Assembly: GCA_023313575.1 (NCBI GenBank)
Contig: JAJTTP010000005.1
Coordinates: 1,922,001-1,986,000 of the forward strand
Direction: 5' to 3'
Source of the DNA: Eutypella sp. D-1
Lineage: Eukaryota > Ascomycota > Sordariomycetes > Xylariales > Diatrypaceae
Length of the DNA stretch: 64,000 bases
The position numbers were made by a program, and so were the translations under genes. Below are positions 54,238-64,000 of the stretch, piece by piece. Position 1 is the stretch's first letter; each line of letters opens with the position of its first letter. The notes under the pieces are model-generated. The model was given only the letters and a program-made list of their open reading frames with translations, searched no databases and was not told where the DNA came from.

Positions 54238-57200
54238 TCAGTGGGTGACGACGCGGACAGCCTGAAGCAAGATGCCAAAGAAGAGGCCACGGGCGACCTC
54301 CTCGATCTGGAGGCAGTCGAAGACACGGCCGAGGGCCTCGCCGGTGGCGGACTGGCCCATGATGCCCATAAGGGCGGCGGGGACGCTGCTCTGGATAAAG
54401 AGGCGGCGGGCCTTGACGCGGAGGTCCTCTTTTTCCTGGGGTGTCATCTCGGCGGGCCAGCCCGCCCGCTCCTCCTCCGTCGGTAGCGAGTTCTCCCGGA
54501 GCTTGCGCAGGTGCGTCGCCACGGCCGTGTCCGTCGTGTTCGCGTCCAGCACCGACTGCTGGATCAGCGACTGGATCGACACGAGAGACGGGTTACCCGG
54601 ACGCAGCAGGAACGACTTCGCCGCCGTCATTAGCGTCCTCCGGATGTTCCACGCCGACGACAGCGTGTAAAGCTCGTTGATCACGGCGAACAGGAGCTCC
54701 ACCGCCACGCGCGTTTCCTGCTCTGAGAGCGGCGGGTGCTGCTTTGGACGGCGCTTGGTAGGTTTGCTCGGCTCGACAAGCGATTTTTCTAGTGGTATTT
54801 GTGGTATGTTCGTCCGGGTCGTTGGAGAAGAATGCGTCGCGTTGAGGGCTGCCGTAGGAGACAGAAGCCTCAAGTTTCCATCAGTGCTGGTACGGGATGC
54901 GGTGGGTGACCCATAGTCGTCCGACATCTCGTTCGGCGGTGGGGGAAGCTTCATGGCTTTTATGCTCGCCTCGGACGGCGATCGTAGGGGCGACCGCACC
55001 GCTACCATACTAGAAGCTCGGCTGTGCGCCCTACTGCTCGTCGCGCTCGGTGACGTGCGATCCCCCCTGTCAGACCGGGCTGGTTGTAAGCTACCTTGCT
55101 CGGGATCCGCTTGATAACTAGGTCTCCGTTCCATGAGCGGCATTTTCCCGGGCTGCACAGATATTATAGAAGATCTCTGGCTGTCCAGACTATCCCTCGA
55201 CTTCGCTCCGTTCAACGAGCTGGTACTATCCAGTCTCGGAAGAGCGGATAAAGAGAGGGGTCGCGGGCTCCCATTGCTTTGCGGGGTGGCTACCTGAGGC
55301 TCCTGCAGGGACGTGGTCGTGGATTTCCTTGATCCCAGACCAATGTTACCGAACACGCCGGTCACGCCCCCCATCATCATCTTGCCGCCATCAAAGGCGC
55401 CCTTGGGGGCTCCCTGAATTGCACCGAGAACACCCTTTCCAACTGACTCGAAAGAAAACCCTCTCTGGGCCACCCGCTGCTCCTGCCCCTTCTCCAAGAA
55501 ACGTTTCAGAGCCTCCGATTCCGCCAGAGGCTTCTCGCTACACGCGGCCCGCAGATACCTCTCCACCTCCCCTCGTAATGACGATCTTGTGTGCCCTTTC
55601 CAGGCCGGAAACGTAGCGTGGGCTTCGAGGAACGCCGCGGCGCCCGAGATATTAGCGAGCCGCCTAAGACTCTCGTGAAGGGCTTCGAACTGAGGGTATG
55701 TCTTCATTATCATCCACCCGGGGTGATGAGACGAGGCTGGCTCGATTTGAATAAGGTACTCCCATGTAGGCTTGCTACGTAATTGGCCCTTGTCATTAGA
55801 ATCGTCATGAATAGTGATAATAGCATTATGCAGAGTCAATGGCGCAGGTTTTTGGGATTCCTCTTCCTCAGGGTCGTCTTGTCCCGGTGGCACCAGCTGA
55901 TCAAAGCTCGTAAATCGGTGGTGCGTTGCAGACCCTCGTCGATTTTCGCTAGGGGAGGGCTGCTTGATGGATTTGTCTGTGGCCGATTTGGGTGTAACAG
56001 GTGAATGCGGCTGATCATTTTTCGTTCCGTTTTGTCCTAAGGAAGGTTTCCGTGTATTTTCCTTTGCCTCGGAATCCAAGCGCTTGGGGCTTTCTACAAG
56101 ACCTCCGTTCGTTTGTTCTATGCCCAAGCCAAGGCCATTGGTGTTCGTCTCCAGGACTTCATTCGGATGACTGGAGCTTTCTGAGCTAGACTTCCGGATC
56201 GACTCCGCTTTCTCCTTGTCTGCTTCCGCTATCATCTCGTTTAATCTCTTCATCTCCTCCATCGCCCTCTCCATCTCTTCGTCGGCCTTAGACAGCTGCT
56301 TTTTATGGGTTTGCTCCTTCCGGCGGGCCCTATCCATGTCGTAAGAGTTCCGGTTGCCCTTAGACAGGGCGATGTTCCCGACATTTCCATCGATATCGCT
56401 GAACGCCTTTTGGGTTTCGATGGCTTCGTCGATAGCCTGGGACAGGTCCGTCTCTCCAGACTCAAGTAGGTACACAATCCAGCCGTTTATCCACTCGGCT
56501 TTCGAGCAGGTCTGCAGCGTGCCTTCGAGGACAATAGAGGATATGATCTCGCGGAGAAAGATCTTCACGGGATCGCAGTCACGTGCGGACTTTTCCAGAA
56601 AGCCGAGGAGATCGTCTGCTACCATCTTGAATTTAGCGACCTGCTGCCTCTGGTTGAGTAGGTTGGACAAGGGCGACTCGGTATCGGAGGAGAGATAGTT
56701 ATATATGGCATCGGCAGCCGATGGCTCGGCGTCGGCGGAGGTAGAGTAAGCCGTGGCCATCTGCGTGAGGAAGACGATAATGATCGAGCACGAGTGTGTT
56801 AGGAAGTCGACGAAGGAATCCGCAGGCCTCTTGCGCCCCAGCTGGTTCGAGATGCCAAGGATGAAAGAGATCAAGACCTTGCGGCATGATAAGGGGAAAG
56901 ACTGATCGTTGGGCAATATCGGGCCGTACCACCAATCGACATAATCGCGGATGACGGCATCGACGAGCCCGTTCAGGGCCTCCCGTGTCTCTGGTGTGAA
57001 ATCGTCAAAGCTTCGTGCCAAGGCCGCGGATTCATTTTCTTCATCCTGCTCAGTCTTTCCGGAGCGATCAGTGGTCTTCGTCGCGAGGAGCTGCTGTAAG
57101 AGCTGAACCCCCTTTTCGCCCTTTGTAGCACTGGAAATGTCGGGTTGCCGGGATTCCCATGATATGTAGAAGGCGATCCCGGCGAATGCGCCAATGAGTA

Positions 57201-57546
57201 ACAGACCGATCTGCCCTAATATGAAGTATGTGATGACAGCCAAACCGAGACCAATGGCACCAAAGGTCTCCGGAGTGGCGGTCGAGAGGAATTGTAGAAT
57301 TTTGGTGGTGACATCTTGCTCCTCGCTCTCCTCGTTCTTCCTCTGTTGATGCTGATCGTCTGGGGATTTCTCCGGACTTCGCGCCGACGAACTGGAAGGT
57401 TCCAACCCCGGCGTGGGAATCCGGATGTCTGTCTGTACTTCGGGCAGCTCGGACGGGGCCGGCTTGGTAGGGTTTTGCTCTGCAGTGTGATCGTGAGGTA
57501 GATCAGCGGTGTCACCGCCGTTTTGTGCCTCGACTAATGGTGTCAT
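54238..57546 (-). CDS. PXA-PX-Nexin_C sorting nexin (MDM1/SNX13/14/19 family)
   Basis: Single exon, 1102 aa. Such proteins sit at ER contact sites or endosomes and bind lipids. Order of domains: an acidic N-terminus; a paired membrane hairpin at about 92-130 (GLAVITYFILGQIGLLLIGA); a PXA domain at about 182-365 (VDAVIRDYVDWWYGPI); a coiled, charged linker with a short helix (MERAMEEMKRLNEM); a PX phosphoinositide-binding domain at about 590-710 (WEYLIQIEP, GWMIMKTYPQFEALHESL, FPAWKGHTRSSLRGEVERYL); a long Ser-rich disordered region; and a Nexin_C domain at about 945-1090 (LLFAVINELYTLSSAWNIRRTL). An RGS domain, present between PXA and PX in yeast Mdm1, is not visible, so the layout is closer to SNX19. 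The start is the first ATG of the frame. Confidence 0.92.
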   Translation of the reverse strand: MTPLVEAQNGGDTADLPHDHTAEQNPTKPAPSELPEVQTDIRIPTPGLEPSSSSARSPEKSPDDQHQQRKNEESEEQDVTTKILQFLSTATPETFGAIGLGLAVITYFILGQIGLLLIGAFAGIAFYISWESRQPDISSATKGEKGVQLLQQLLATKTTDRSGKTEQDEENESAALARSFDDFTPETREALNGLVDAVIRDYVDWWYGPILPNDQSFPLSCRKVLISFILGISNQLGRKRPADSFVDFLTHSCSIIIVFLTQMATAYSTSADAEPSAADAIYNYLSSDTESPLSNLLNQRQQVAKFKMVADDLLGFLEKSARDCDPVKIFLREIISSIVLEGTLQTCSKAEWINGWIVYLLESGETDLSQAIDEAIETQKAFSDIDGNVGNIALSKGNRNSYDMDRARRKEQTHKKQLSKADEEMERAMEEMKRLNEMIAEADKEKAESIRKSSSESSSHPNEVLETNTNGLGLGIEQTNGGLVESPKRLDSEAKENTRKPSLGQNGTKNDQPHSPVTPKSATDKSIKQPSPSENRRGSATHHRFTSFDQLVPPGQDDPEEEESQKPAPLTLHNAIITIHDDSNDKGQLRSKPTWEYLIQIEPASSHHPGWMIMKTYPQFEALHESLRRLANISGAAAFLEAHATFPAWKGHTRSSLRGEVERYLRAACSEKPLAESEALKRFLEKGQEQRVAQRGFSFESVGKGVLGAIQGAPKGAFDGGKMMMGGVTGVFGNIGLGSRKSTTTSLQEPQVATPQSNGSPRPLSLSALPRLDSTSSLNGAKSRDSLDSQRSSIISVQPGKMPLMERRPSYQADPEQGSLQPARSDRGDRTSPSATSSRAHSRASSMVAVRSPLRSPSEASIKAMKLPPPPNEMSDDYGSPTASRTSTDGNLRLLSPTAALNATHSSPTTRTNIPQIPLEKSLVEPSKPTKRRPKQHPPLSEQETRVAVELLFAVINELYTLSSAWNIRRTLMTAAKSFLLRPGNPSLVSIQSLIQQSVLDANTTDTAVATHLRKLRENSLPTEEERAGWPAEMTPQEKEDLRVKARRLFIQSSVPAALMGIMGQSATGEALGRVFDCLQIEEVARGLFFGILLQAVRVVTH

Positions 57547-57670
57547 CGCAGGTAGTGAGTGGGATCAGTTAGGGACTGGGCGGCGCAATGGTGAACGGCA
57601 TGACCGAGGTGTAGGAGTATCACGATGGGAGGTAGTATAGAAGGTAGTGAGTGGCGTTGATCTGGCACGG

Positions 57671-57708
57671 GATATCATATGTGATGATATATGATGATAT
57701 ATGATAAG
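57671..57708. repeat. GATGATATAT tandem
   Basis: Three to four 10-bp units (GTGATGATATAT, GATGATATAT, GATAA) in the upstream region of the PXA-PX gene. Confidence 0.75.
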
Positions 57709-58569
57709 ACAGGTAAAGTTCGGACTCGGGAGGCTCGGACGTCACTAGGGGAAAATCAACCAACCACAAAGAATTCGATCATATACGAAATGTTTGTGTG
57801 TATATATTATGTATACCTAGGTAACCAGTAGAAATCTACGTAGGGAAGAAAGTGGATAAATGCGCTTGAGTGATTGATGGCTGACTGGCTACAGAGTGCA
57901 AAAGGAGAAAACTGAAAAGAAGAAGAAAAGGAAGTATTTTTTTTTATTTTTAAAAAGACAGATATGATAGATGAGAGACGAGAGAGATGAGACCGCCGCT
58001 TATGTTGTTTCAACAACAAGTAGGGCAAAGTACATAAGTAGGTCAGTAGGTCAGGAAGTAGGTAAAGTTAAACTGTCAACAACAACCATACATAACATAG
58101 CAACACACCATCAAGCAGCATCAAGCCATTTTCCAAGGTTGCGTTGGCAGAAATACTCCAGGGCTGGTTGGCTGGTACGTAATTTGGCAAGTTAAAAAGT
58201 ATGGAGTGCTCTTCGGGCGGGCTACATATCGAATGTCGAATGCAGGGGGTTCTAATGTTAGGGGTCTAGATGTATACATACAGGGTCCCCACAGTCTGCG
58301 TCAGCCTCTCAGGAGTTCTTGAAATAACCTTAAGTACATATATTTGCTAGCTTCGGGTAGGATTCCTGACTTTGCAAGTTCAACGTCGTTTTATCCATAC
58401 TTAGGTATATATGGATCACTTTTAGATCGTTTATGCTTGCCTACATACATTCGTTTATCAGATCTATGGATGTCCAGGTAACTTGGGCTCCGGGTTGCTC
58501 TTACTAAATATCAAGTTTAAAATAGAAATCGACTTTAGGACTGGAAGTAGCACACGACCTCGATGAAAT

Positions 58570-58655
58570 ACCCAGGTACTTAGGTACCTATAGTTAATTA
58601 AGTACATAAATTGCTATGGAGTTAGATAGCCCTAGAAAGTACCTACCTAAGTAGA
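58570..58655. repeat. ACTTAGGTACCTA motif cluster
   Basis: CCAGGTACTTAGGTACCTA near 58571 and TACCTACCTAAGTAG near 58640. Members of the window-wide intergenic family. Confidence 0.7.
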
Positions 58656-59132
58656 CACAAATCCCCTGAACAGGTTATCGCGCTAATGAGCACTTAACGC
58701 GAATCAAGTCGTGCCTGCCATCCCGCTATCGTCATACCTGCTAGATACCGCGTTATATAGGCAGCGTGCAGCTTGGTATGATTTCCAGCGCGTCTACGGA
58801 TATAGCAATGCATACCTAAGTATACTGATTATGTACATCACTAAGGCTTGTAAGGGTAAATGGCAATATACATAGCAAGTAGCAAGTTACATACCTACGC
58901 GCAAAGAAATTGAAACCAAATGCCCCTCCATTCCTTCTATTATTCTTCTACTTACTTATGCTTACCAACCGCGTTTGAACTCCCCCCTTCCCGTCCTCCC
59001 TTCATTTATTAAACTCCGGATACCATTGACGCCAAACCCCAGTCCTAATAATTCCAAACCCCTAACTCGAGATCAGCACACTCTAACCAACTGAGACACA
59101 CACACCAAAAAAAAAGTGTCCTGATATCAGAC

Positions 59133-59881
59133 ATGCCTAAGGCGAAAACCAACAAGCGAGCTCGCGTCGAGGAGGACGACGACGCCTCCAGCTCCGACGA
59201 GGTCGTTACCAAGCCCACCAAGAAATCCGCCAAGAAGGTCAAGGTCGCCGCCGCCGGCGAGGCCGCCACCGATGCCGACGGCAACACCTACTGGGCTGTA
59301 CGTTGAGCCTCTACATAATTACCTATACCAGGATCTCCCTATTTACTTTACTTACACTTGCGTACTTAATGTTAATTTTTACTAACACACCTCTTTTCTT
59401 TTTTTCGTTGTGTCGTGAAGCTGTCGAATAACCGGCGGGTCAACCTCTCCGAGTTCAAGGGCCGGCTATTCGTGAACATCCGCGAGTACTTCAACGACCA
59501 GGCCGGCGAGCCCAGACCCGGCAAGAAGGTAAGAAAGCCATGGGTGTCTAGCACGGGGGGGGTGGGGGCACTCAATCCCGTACCTCTAGATGGGTAGCCC
59601 GCAATTCCACATACTGACGAGCTTGGCGACGACAGGGCATCTCCCTCACGCTCGAGCAGTACAACGCCCTGCTGAAAGTCATGCCCGAGATCAACGCGGA
59701 GCTGAACGATAAGGGTCACGAGACCACCGAGATCACCACTGCGGCCGCGGCCGCCAAACCCTCCTCGCCCTCGGCGTCCTCTAAGAAGAGCAAGGACCAG
59801 AAGAAGTCCAAATCCAAGCCTAAGAAGTCAAACATAGACACCACCAGCGACGAGGACGAGGACGAGGACGAATCCGAGTAA
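59133..59881 (+). CDS. SUB1: PC4/SUB1 transcriptional coactivator
   Basis: Three exons (59133-59297, 59421-59528, 59636-59881), 172 aa, with phase-0 introns. PC4/Sub1 binds single-stranded DNA and promotes RNA polymerase II (and III) transcription. The PC4 core spans the second and third exons: TYWA|LSNNRRVNLSEFKGRLFVNIREYF, then PGKK|GISLTLEQYNALLKVMPEIN. The N-terminus is basic then acidic (DDDASSSDE), and the C-terminus alternates Lys-rich and Asp/Glu-rich stretches (DEDEDEDESE), a common layout for fungal members. Start chosen at the ATG that follows a CA-rich leader and gives KAKTNKRARVEEDDD. Confidence 0.94.
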
Positions 59882-61018
59882 TTGATCCGGGGGGCGCGAG
59901 GGAGGGAGGCAGTGAGCCAGGGGGGAGGGGGGTTACAAAAGGGAAGAAACGACGTCGATATGCGGGACGATCGCGCAGCCGGTCATATCACGAATCTCTG
60001 TTCACAATCTGTTTTTTTTTCTTTGCTTTTCGAGTCACGGGTAGCGAGTAACAAAAAACGAAAATCCACGCGGGCAAGCGGCGGGCGGGTTAACTAATGG
60101 GCTATTTTCCACACGCAATTGTTCTTTGCAAATGTACGATATATATCTTTAGCTCGGATCTCACATCGGCTAGGCTAGGCTAGGCTAAGCTACCTACCTA
60201 CGTACGTCTGTTGTAGGCTGGAGGGTTCTTCACGAGTGGCACATTTTTCTTCGGTCGGTCGATGGTCTTGCAATGATACCCGTTGCTTCGTTCTGCGCGG
60301 TGTCCGCCATAGCGTGTGACGGACGGGCTTGTGACGTGATAGCCAGCTAGCCCATCGAAGCCACATCTTAACACGAAATGGCTAACCTCCCGCTGGTATA
60401 ACCCTCTTCCGGTATTTAGGAAGCCAGGCCGTTATCTCCTCAGTAGGGTCCCTAGTTTGATGACAAGTAGTTGAATGAACGCATTTGCGCGCCTACTAGA
60501 ATTCGCTTTGGGGAAATTTTTAACTCCTTATTCTCCCTCTCTGCTGGGGGGCAGTAGCTAGATAACTTGGGTACTACATAAGTACGCAAGTAGGTATCTA
60601 GGTAGGTACGTATGTATGTAGCGGGGTGTGGAAGAAAATATCCCCCCTATTCCACGACCGACAGATTCGATAACCGTTCATTCGTGCATCGCATATTCTG
60701 ACATCACGGGGGAAAAAAAAGCGACTACTGAAATTCTTTCCTCGCCGCCAACACCAACCCCTCGTTCTGATAGCCCCGTAGTTTTTGAGCAGTCGTCTCC
60801 TCCTCCCCGACTAAAGAACCTAGCCATTGCGGTAAATAAACTGGAACGCGCCCAGATCACAACCATATCTACTCTTCTTTATCTCATTAGTGATCCCTGT
60901 GTCACACACATCATGATCCATCGCCGAGTACCGGGACAGCGTGTCTTCGGTGTATTGTATATACGCCACGAGTGGCGCGCATACTTCGGCATTCTGGATT
61001 TGATGTTCATGAACTAGA
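59882..61018. other. Convergent 3' region of SUB1 and RFA1
   Basis: Contains the TAGGCTAGGC run and the TACCTACCTACGTACG motif near 60170-60210, and GTAGGTATCTAGGTAGGTAC at about 60590-60610. A 129-codon frame (60628-61017, +) has no ATG near its start and ends just before the RFA1 stop; I do not support it. Confidence 0.6.
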
Positions 61019-63002
61019 CTAGCTCATCTCGAGCTGCTTGATCATCTCGCTCAGCTTCGCAGACTCGCCCTTGAAGTCTATCGGGCTGGCACTCATGACC
61101 TGGTACCGGACCCTGCAAAGAGACGACTCGTTAGCTGGCTGACAAAGGATAAAGGAGAGAGAGCCAAATCCATCACGTGAAGAAATACGTACCGTTGATT
61201 GTCACCGTACGTGTCCATCTTGGCGCGACACCGGAAGTTCAGCTTGGTGCAGTTGGCCGCCTCGAAGAGAGCGGTGGCATTCTCCTCGCTGTTCTCCCGG
61301 AGTTCCATGATCTCGTCGGCAGAGCGGCCCATAATGATGCGGCCGACGTCATCGAAGCAACTGAGCCAGAGCTGGCCCGTGTGGTCGTTGACGTTGACGC
61401 TCATGATGTACCGGTACTCGGGCCGCGGGTGGGCGACGTCACACTTCTCGCAGCGCCACAAGCCATCGCCCTGCTCGACTACCTTCTTGTTACAGCCCTC
61501 ATTGCTACACGCCGGGTATGCGAAGTTGTCCTGCTTGATGTAGACGATCGTCGCCTTGAGGGAGAAGTAGGCGACGTTATCCATGCCCAGGCCTTCGTCC
61601 TTCACTTGAGCCACTGTCTTCGTCTGGTCGGTTCGTCCCGTCGCGGCGCCCATTGTGCTCATCCCCTTGTGCGTTTCGAAGTTATCGGCACGGCCCTGCG
61701 AGTCGTACCACCCCTTCAGACGGTGTGCTTCTTGGATATCCGGGTCGACGGCCATAGTACCCGACGAGAGTAGGGACAGCGAGCGGCCATCAAAGTCGGA
61801 CACCTTGACGCCCTTGAAGGCGATGATGGACTCAGGCTGTGCAGAGAAGGACTGTGCTCCATTACCCCATATCGTCAGACGAACCGAAAACCGGGTGTCA
61901 TCCACGATAGTCAGATCTCGCTTCGAGTAGGGCTTCCCAGTGTTCTTTGATACGATTTCGTTGACGTCGCCGATATCCTTCAATACCCCCACGACGTCTA
62001 TGGTAGCATCCTTCTCGACATCTTGGAGCTGCTGAATGTTGATAAAGTTATACCGAACCTGGGGGACGCTGGATTGGTCTTCGGCCTTCTCGATGGGTGT
62101 ATCGCGTTCAAAGCTGATCTCGTAATCGTGGGCGAGGTTGGTGAACTGCTTCTTTGCGAGACTGACTCGGCAAGGGTTGCTGATATAGTAGACCTGGCCC
62201 TCCTGTAAGACGTCGAAGAACTGGTCGACCTGTTCATTGAAAGCGGTGGCCTTGATCTCGCCGCTCTCGTCTAGCAGGTTCACGGAAAACAGCTTGCCTT
62301 CGCCGGAAGCCTTGTGCCAGTATCGGATGTCGGACTTCTGGGATACCCGGGCCTTGATAGTCCACTTGTGGGTATAGGGAGAGAGGGCCTCAATAGCGTA
62401 AATAGCCTTACTTCCATGGGGGTTGTTTGAGGGAGCACCCATGCGCGAAGACATAGGCTCGGTCTTAACGGGAGCGGATGATTCGGTCTTAGCACCATAG
62501 AAGCCGGAGCCGCCGATGGTGGTATTGGCGACGGGGGGCTTTGCTTCGAAAGCCTGGGGTTCTCCAATGCGGTCGTGGGAGCCAAGTTCAGGGACGGCCT
62601 CGAGGTCAAGAATGATGAGAATATTCTTACCCTTAACGGAGTTGGCCTGGTATGTTTTGATGCGAACGATACAGCCCCTCGTGAGTGAGTTGTCGTGAAT
62701 GACATGATTTGCTTGGGTAGCCAACATGCACTGAACATAGTTGTTCAAGTCGCTCAAGACGATGCGGAATCGTTCAGGCTGACCACTACCGGGCTGTGCA
62801 CCAAGAGGCTTGATTTGAAGGCATTGTAGGATGGGGACTGGGAAATGCTGGGGTGCGTTGTCGGGATCGTTGAATATGGCACTGAGAGGGGGGTGGGTGA
62901 GAAGATTGTTTGTATAAAAGTTTTCTTTCTTTCTTTTTTTTGGAGGTTGACTTACCTTAGAGCACCTCGGGTGATGGCTTGTTCCGCGTCAGCGGCTGAC
63001 AT
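61019..63002 (-). CDS. RFA1: Replication protein A 70-kDa subunit
   Basis: Three exons (63002-62956, 62881-61193, 61112-61019), 609 aa. RPA binds single-stranded DNA in replication, repair and checkpoint signalling. The N-terminal OB fold is assembled from exons 1-2 (TRGALS|AIFNDPD, then PVPILQCLQIKPLG). Two central DNA-binding OB folds follow: KWTIKARVSQKSDIRYW with GKLFSVNLLDESGEIKATAFN, and DVVGVLKDIGDVNEIVSK with RDLTIVDDTRFSVRLTIWG. The C-terminal OB fold carries the zinc ribbon (CSNEGC, then CEKC). The last 31 residues come from a short third exon whose junction (DNQ|RVRYQVMS) restores the expected terminal strand. The adjacent gene on the right is divergent and shares the upstream region. 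Confidence 0.95.
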
Positions 63003-63771
63003 GGTTGGTGTTCTTTTTTTTTTTTACGGGATATACGGAATATATGGAGATCCTATTACTCCAGTGATAGATTGATGCCCAGGTGGTGTACTTCGATTCG
63101 AGGTGGGAAGAAAGTGGTGATTTGATGTGGAATATTATTTTTCTGACTATGTCGGGTATGCCTTTATCCTGGAAGTTGTAAAGGTGTAGAAAGAAGTTGT
63201 AAAAGTGTAGTGGGAAATGTAGTGGGAGTAGAGATGTGTAGCTCCTCCCTACTTGATTCTTACTTCCAGGTTAGGCAGTGTAAAGTGCGTGCGACACGGG
63301 AAAACGCGTTAATGAGCTAGAAATGTCGCGTCTAATAGTTAAAGTGGCAAGGCAGGACAAGGCAGCAGCAGCTACCCTAGACAATAGTCCAGCGCGGGGC
63401 AGGCAGGCAGGGCAGGCAGCTGTATGGTGTATGTGGATATCTACCTGATAAGCAGATAAGGCCGGATAGGTACCTAGGTAGGTAATAAGTGCTGAATACG
63501 TCACCCCGCCAAATAGCTCACCTACCTTAAGTAAATACCTACCTAGGGTAGGTACACTTACATCGTCTAGAAGGGTTGTGTTTATGCCTACCGCCTTGCC
63601 GCCTAGCCTTTGTAGGATTCCATCCACATACTCATCATATCCCATCCCATATCCCTAACACTAACTTCTTTCAAAACACCACCAATCGTGATTCTTGGGT
63701 AACATTCAATAGTGGACTGAATTCGGATAGCTGTACCAAGTAGTAATACTACCTACCCATTAAACATCATC
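63003..63771. other. Divergent promoter between RFA1 and the right-edge gene
   Basis: Contains a T/A-rich leader next to RFA1, a GGCAGGCAGG run near 63400 and a dense set of ACCTAGGTAGGTA motifs at 63465-63560. No gene seen. Confidence 0.65.
63465..63560. repeat. GGTACCTAGGTAGG motif cluster
   Basis: GATAGGTACCTAGGTAGGT near 63467 and ATACCTACCTAGGGTAGGTA near 63537. Members of the intergenic family. Confidence 0.75.
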
Positions 63772-64000
63772 ATGACAGACACAGATCTCGCAACGAAAGC
63801 TCCGGAGAGCGATGCTCAGGAGAATTCCCCCATCCCGGGGGATACACCCGCCCAGACTGGCCCTACTATGGGCGAGCATTGCACTACCGATAGGCCGACC
63901 CGTATGTAAATCTCCTTACTGTTTATGCACTTACCTGCACATATTTTGGCTGTGGCTGTCTCCCCTGCTAACACCTTAGATCTCCAGCTGCCGGCGAAGC
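63772..64000 (+). CDS. 5' end of a gene continuing past the window
   Basis: Begins at the ATG at 63772 (first exon 63772-63901, 43 codons plus one base). The intron 63902-63979 has a GTATGT donor and a CTAACACCTTAG branch/acceptor, and exon 2 starts at 63980. The visible 50 residues are polar and disordered (ESDAQENSPIPGDTPAQTG) and end HLQLPAK. Too little is present to name a family. Confidence 0.5.

Larger units (their letters stand above)
57547..59132. other. Divergent promoter of the PXA-PX gene and SUB1
   Basis: Contains a GATATATGAT-type tandem near 57671-57708, an AT-rich middle with several ACTTAGGTACC motifs (58570-58655) and the SUB1 leader ending in a CACACACACC-A9 run. No gene seen. 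Confidence 0.65.

Noticed and set aside
60628..61017. A 129-codon + strand frame next to the RFA1 stop
   Set aside because: It begins at GTG with no ATG until near its end, has no recognisable domain, and lies where the SUB1 and RFA1 3' ends should be.
1..64000. CRISPR arrays, prokaryotic operons, integrated viral genes or rRNA
   Set aside because: No regularly spaced identical repeats, no ribosome-binding-site pattern, no capsid, polymerase or integrase coding sequence and no rRNA stretches were seen. Introns and gene structure are eukaryotic throughout.

Overview
The window is nuclear DNA of a filamentous ascomycete, most likely a Sordariomycete. The genes have short introns of about 60-190 bp with GTNNGT donors and CTAAC-type branch points, and long gaps separate them. 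The proteins are fungal throughout: an NBR1 receptor with four ZZ fingers, a HET-domain protein, an ArAE_2/BRE4-type membrane protein and a fungal-type type-B esterase. The gaps are full of TACCTAGGTA / TACCTACCTA motifs. I cannot name the species.

Layout, left to right. At 0.9-3.2 kb (-) lies a Barentsz/CASC3-like exon-junction protein, followed by a 6.5 kb gene-free stretch. NBR1 is at 9.7-12.8 kb (+) and ERV41 at 14.4-15.8 kb (+). A large two-module membrane protein runs 17.3-21.1 kb (-). An unrecognised acidic, low-complexity protein is at 22.7-23.4 kb (+). Transketolase is at 24.7-27.3 kb (-) and contains a GC-AG intron. A type-B carboxylesterase at 29.2-31.0 kb (-) is divergent from a short-chain dehydrogenase at 32.0-32.8 kb (+); between and around them are a decayed coding fragment and what look like eroded inverted repeats. 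A BMT6-like 25S rRNA methyltransferase follows at 33.5-35.0 kb (+), then a SAC/hSac2 phosphoinositide phosphatase at 35.5-38.9 kb (-), SNU13 at 40.0-40.9 kb (-, seven exons) and the V-ATPase proteolipid VMA3 at 41.8-42.7 kb (+, with a 13-nt exon).

The 43.6-48.4 kb interval is the most accessory-looking part. Three paralogous, tRNA-like Pol III units with diverging introns bracket a HET-domain gene, and next to them is an unrecognised two-exon small membrane protein. Housekeeping genes then resume: 5-oxoprolinase (48.6-52.8, -), a PXA-PX-Nexin_C sorting nexin (54.2-57.5, -), the PC4/SUB1 coactivator (59.1-59.9, +) and RPA70/RFA1 (61.0-63.0, -). A gene that runs off the right edge starts at 63.8 kb (+).

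Most genes are independent housekeeping units with no operon logic. Several relate loosely by process: RNA biology (CASC3-like, BMT6, SNU13), vacuole and membrane traffic (NBR1, ERV41, SAC, VMA3, PXA-PX) and DNA/transcription (RFA1, SUB1). I saw no CRISPR, no rRNA, no secondary-metabolite cluster and no intact transposon. Exon junctions were placed by eye using donor, acceptor and branch-point sequences, reading-frame closure and family conservation. In each spliced gene with both ends in the window the exon lengths sum to a multiple of three.
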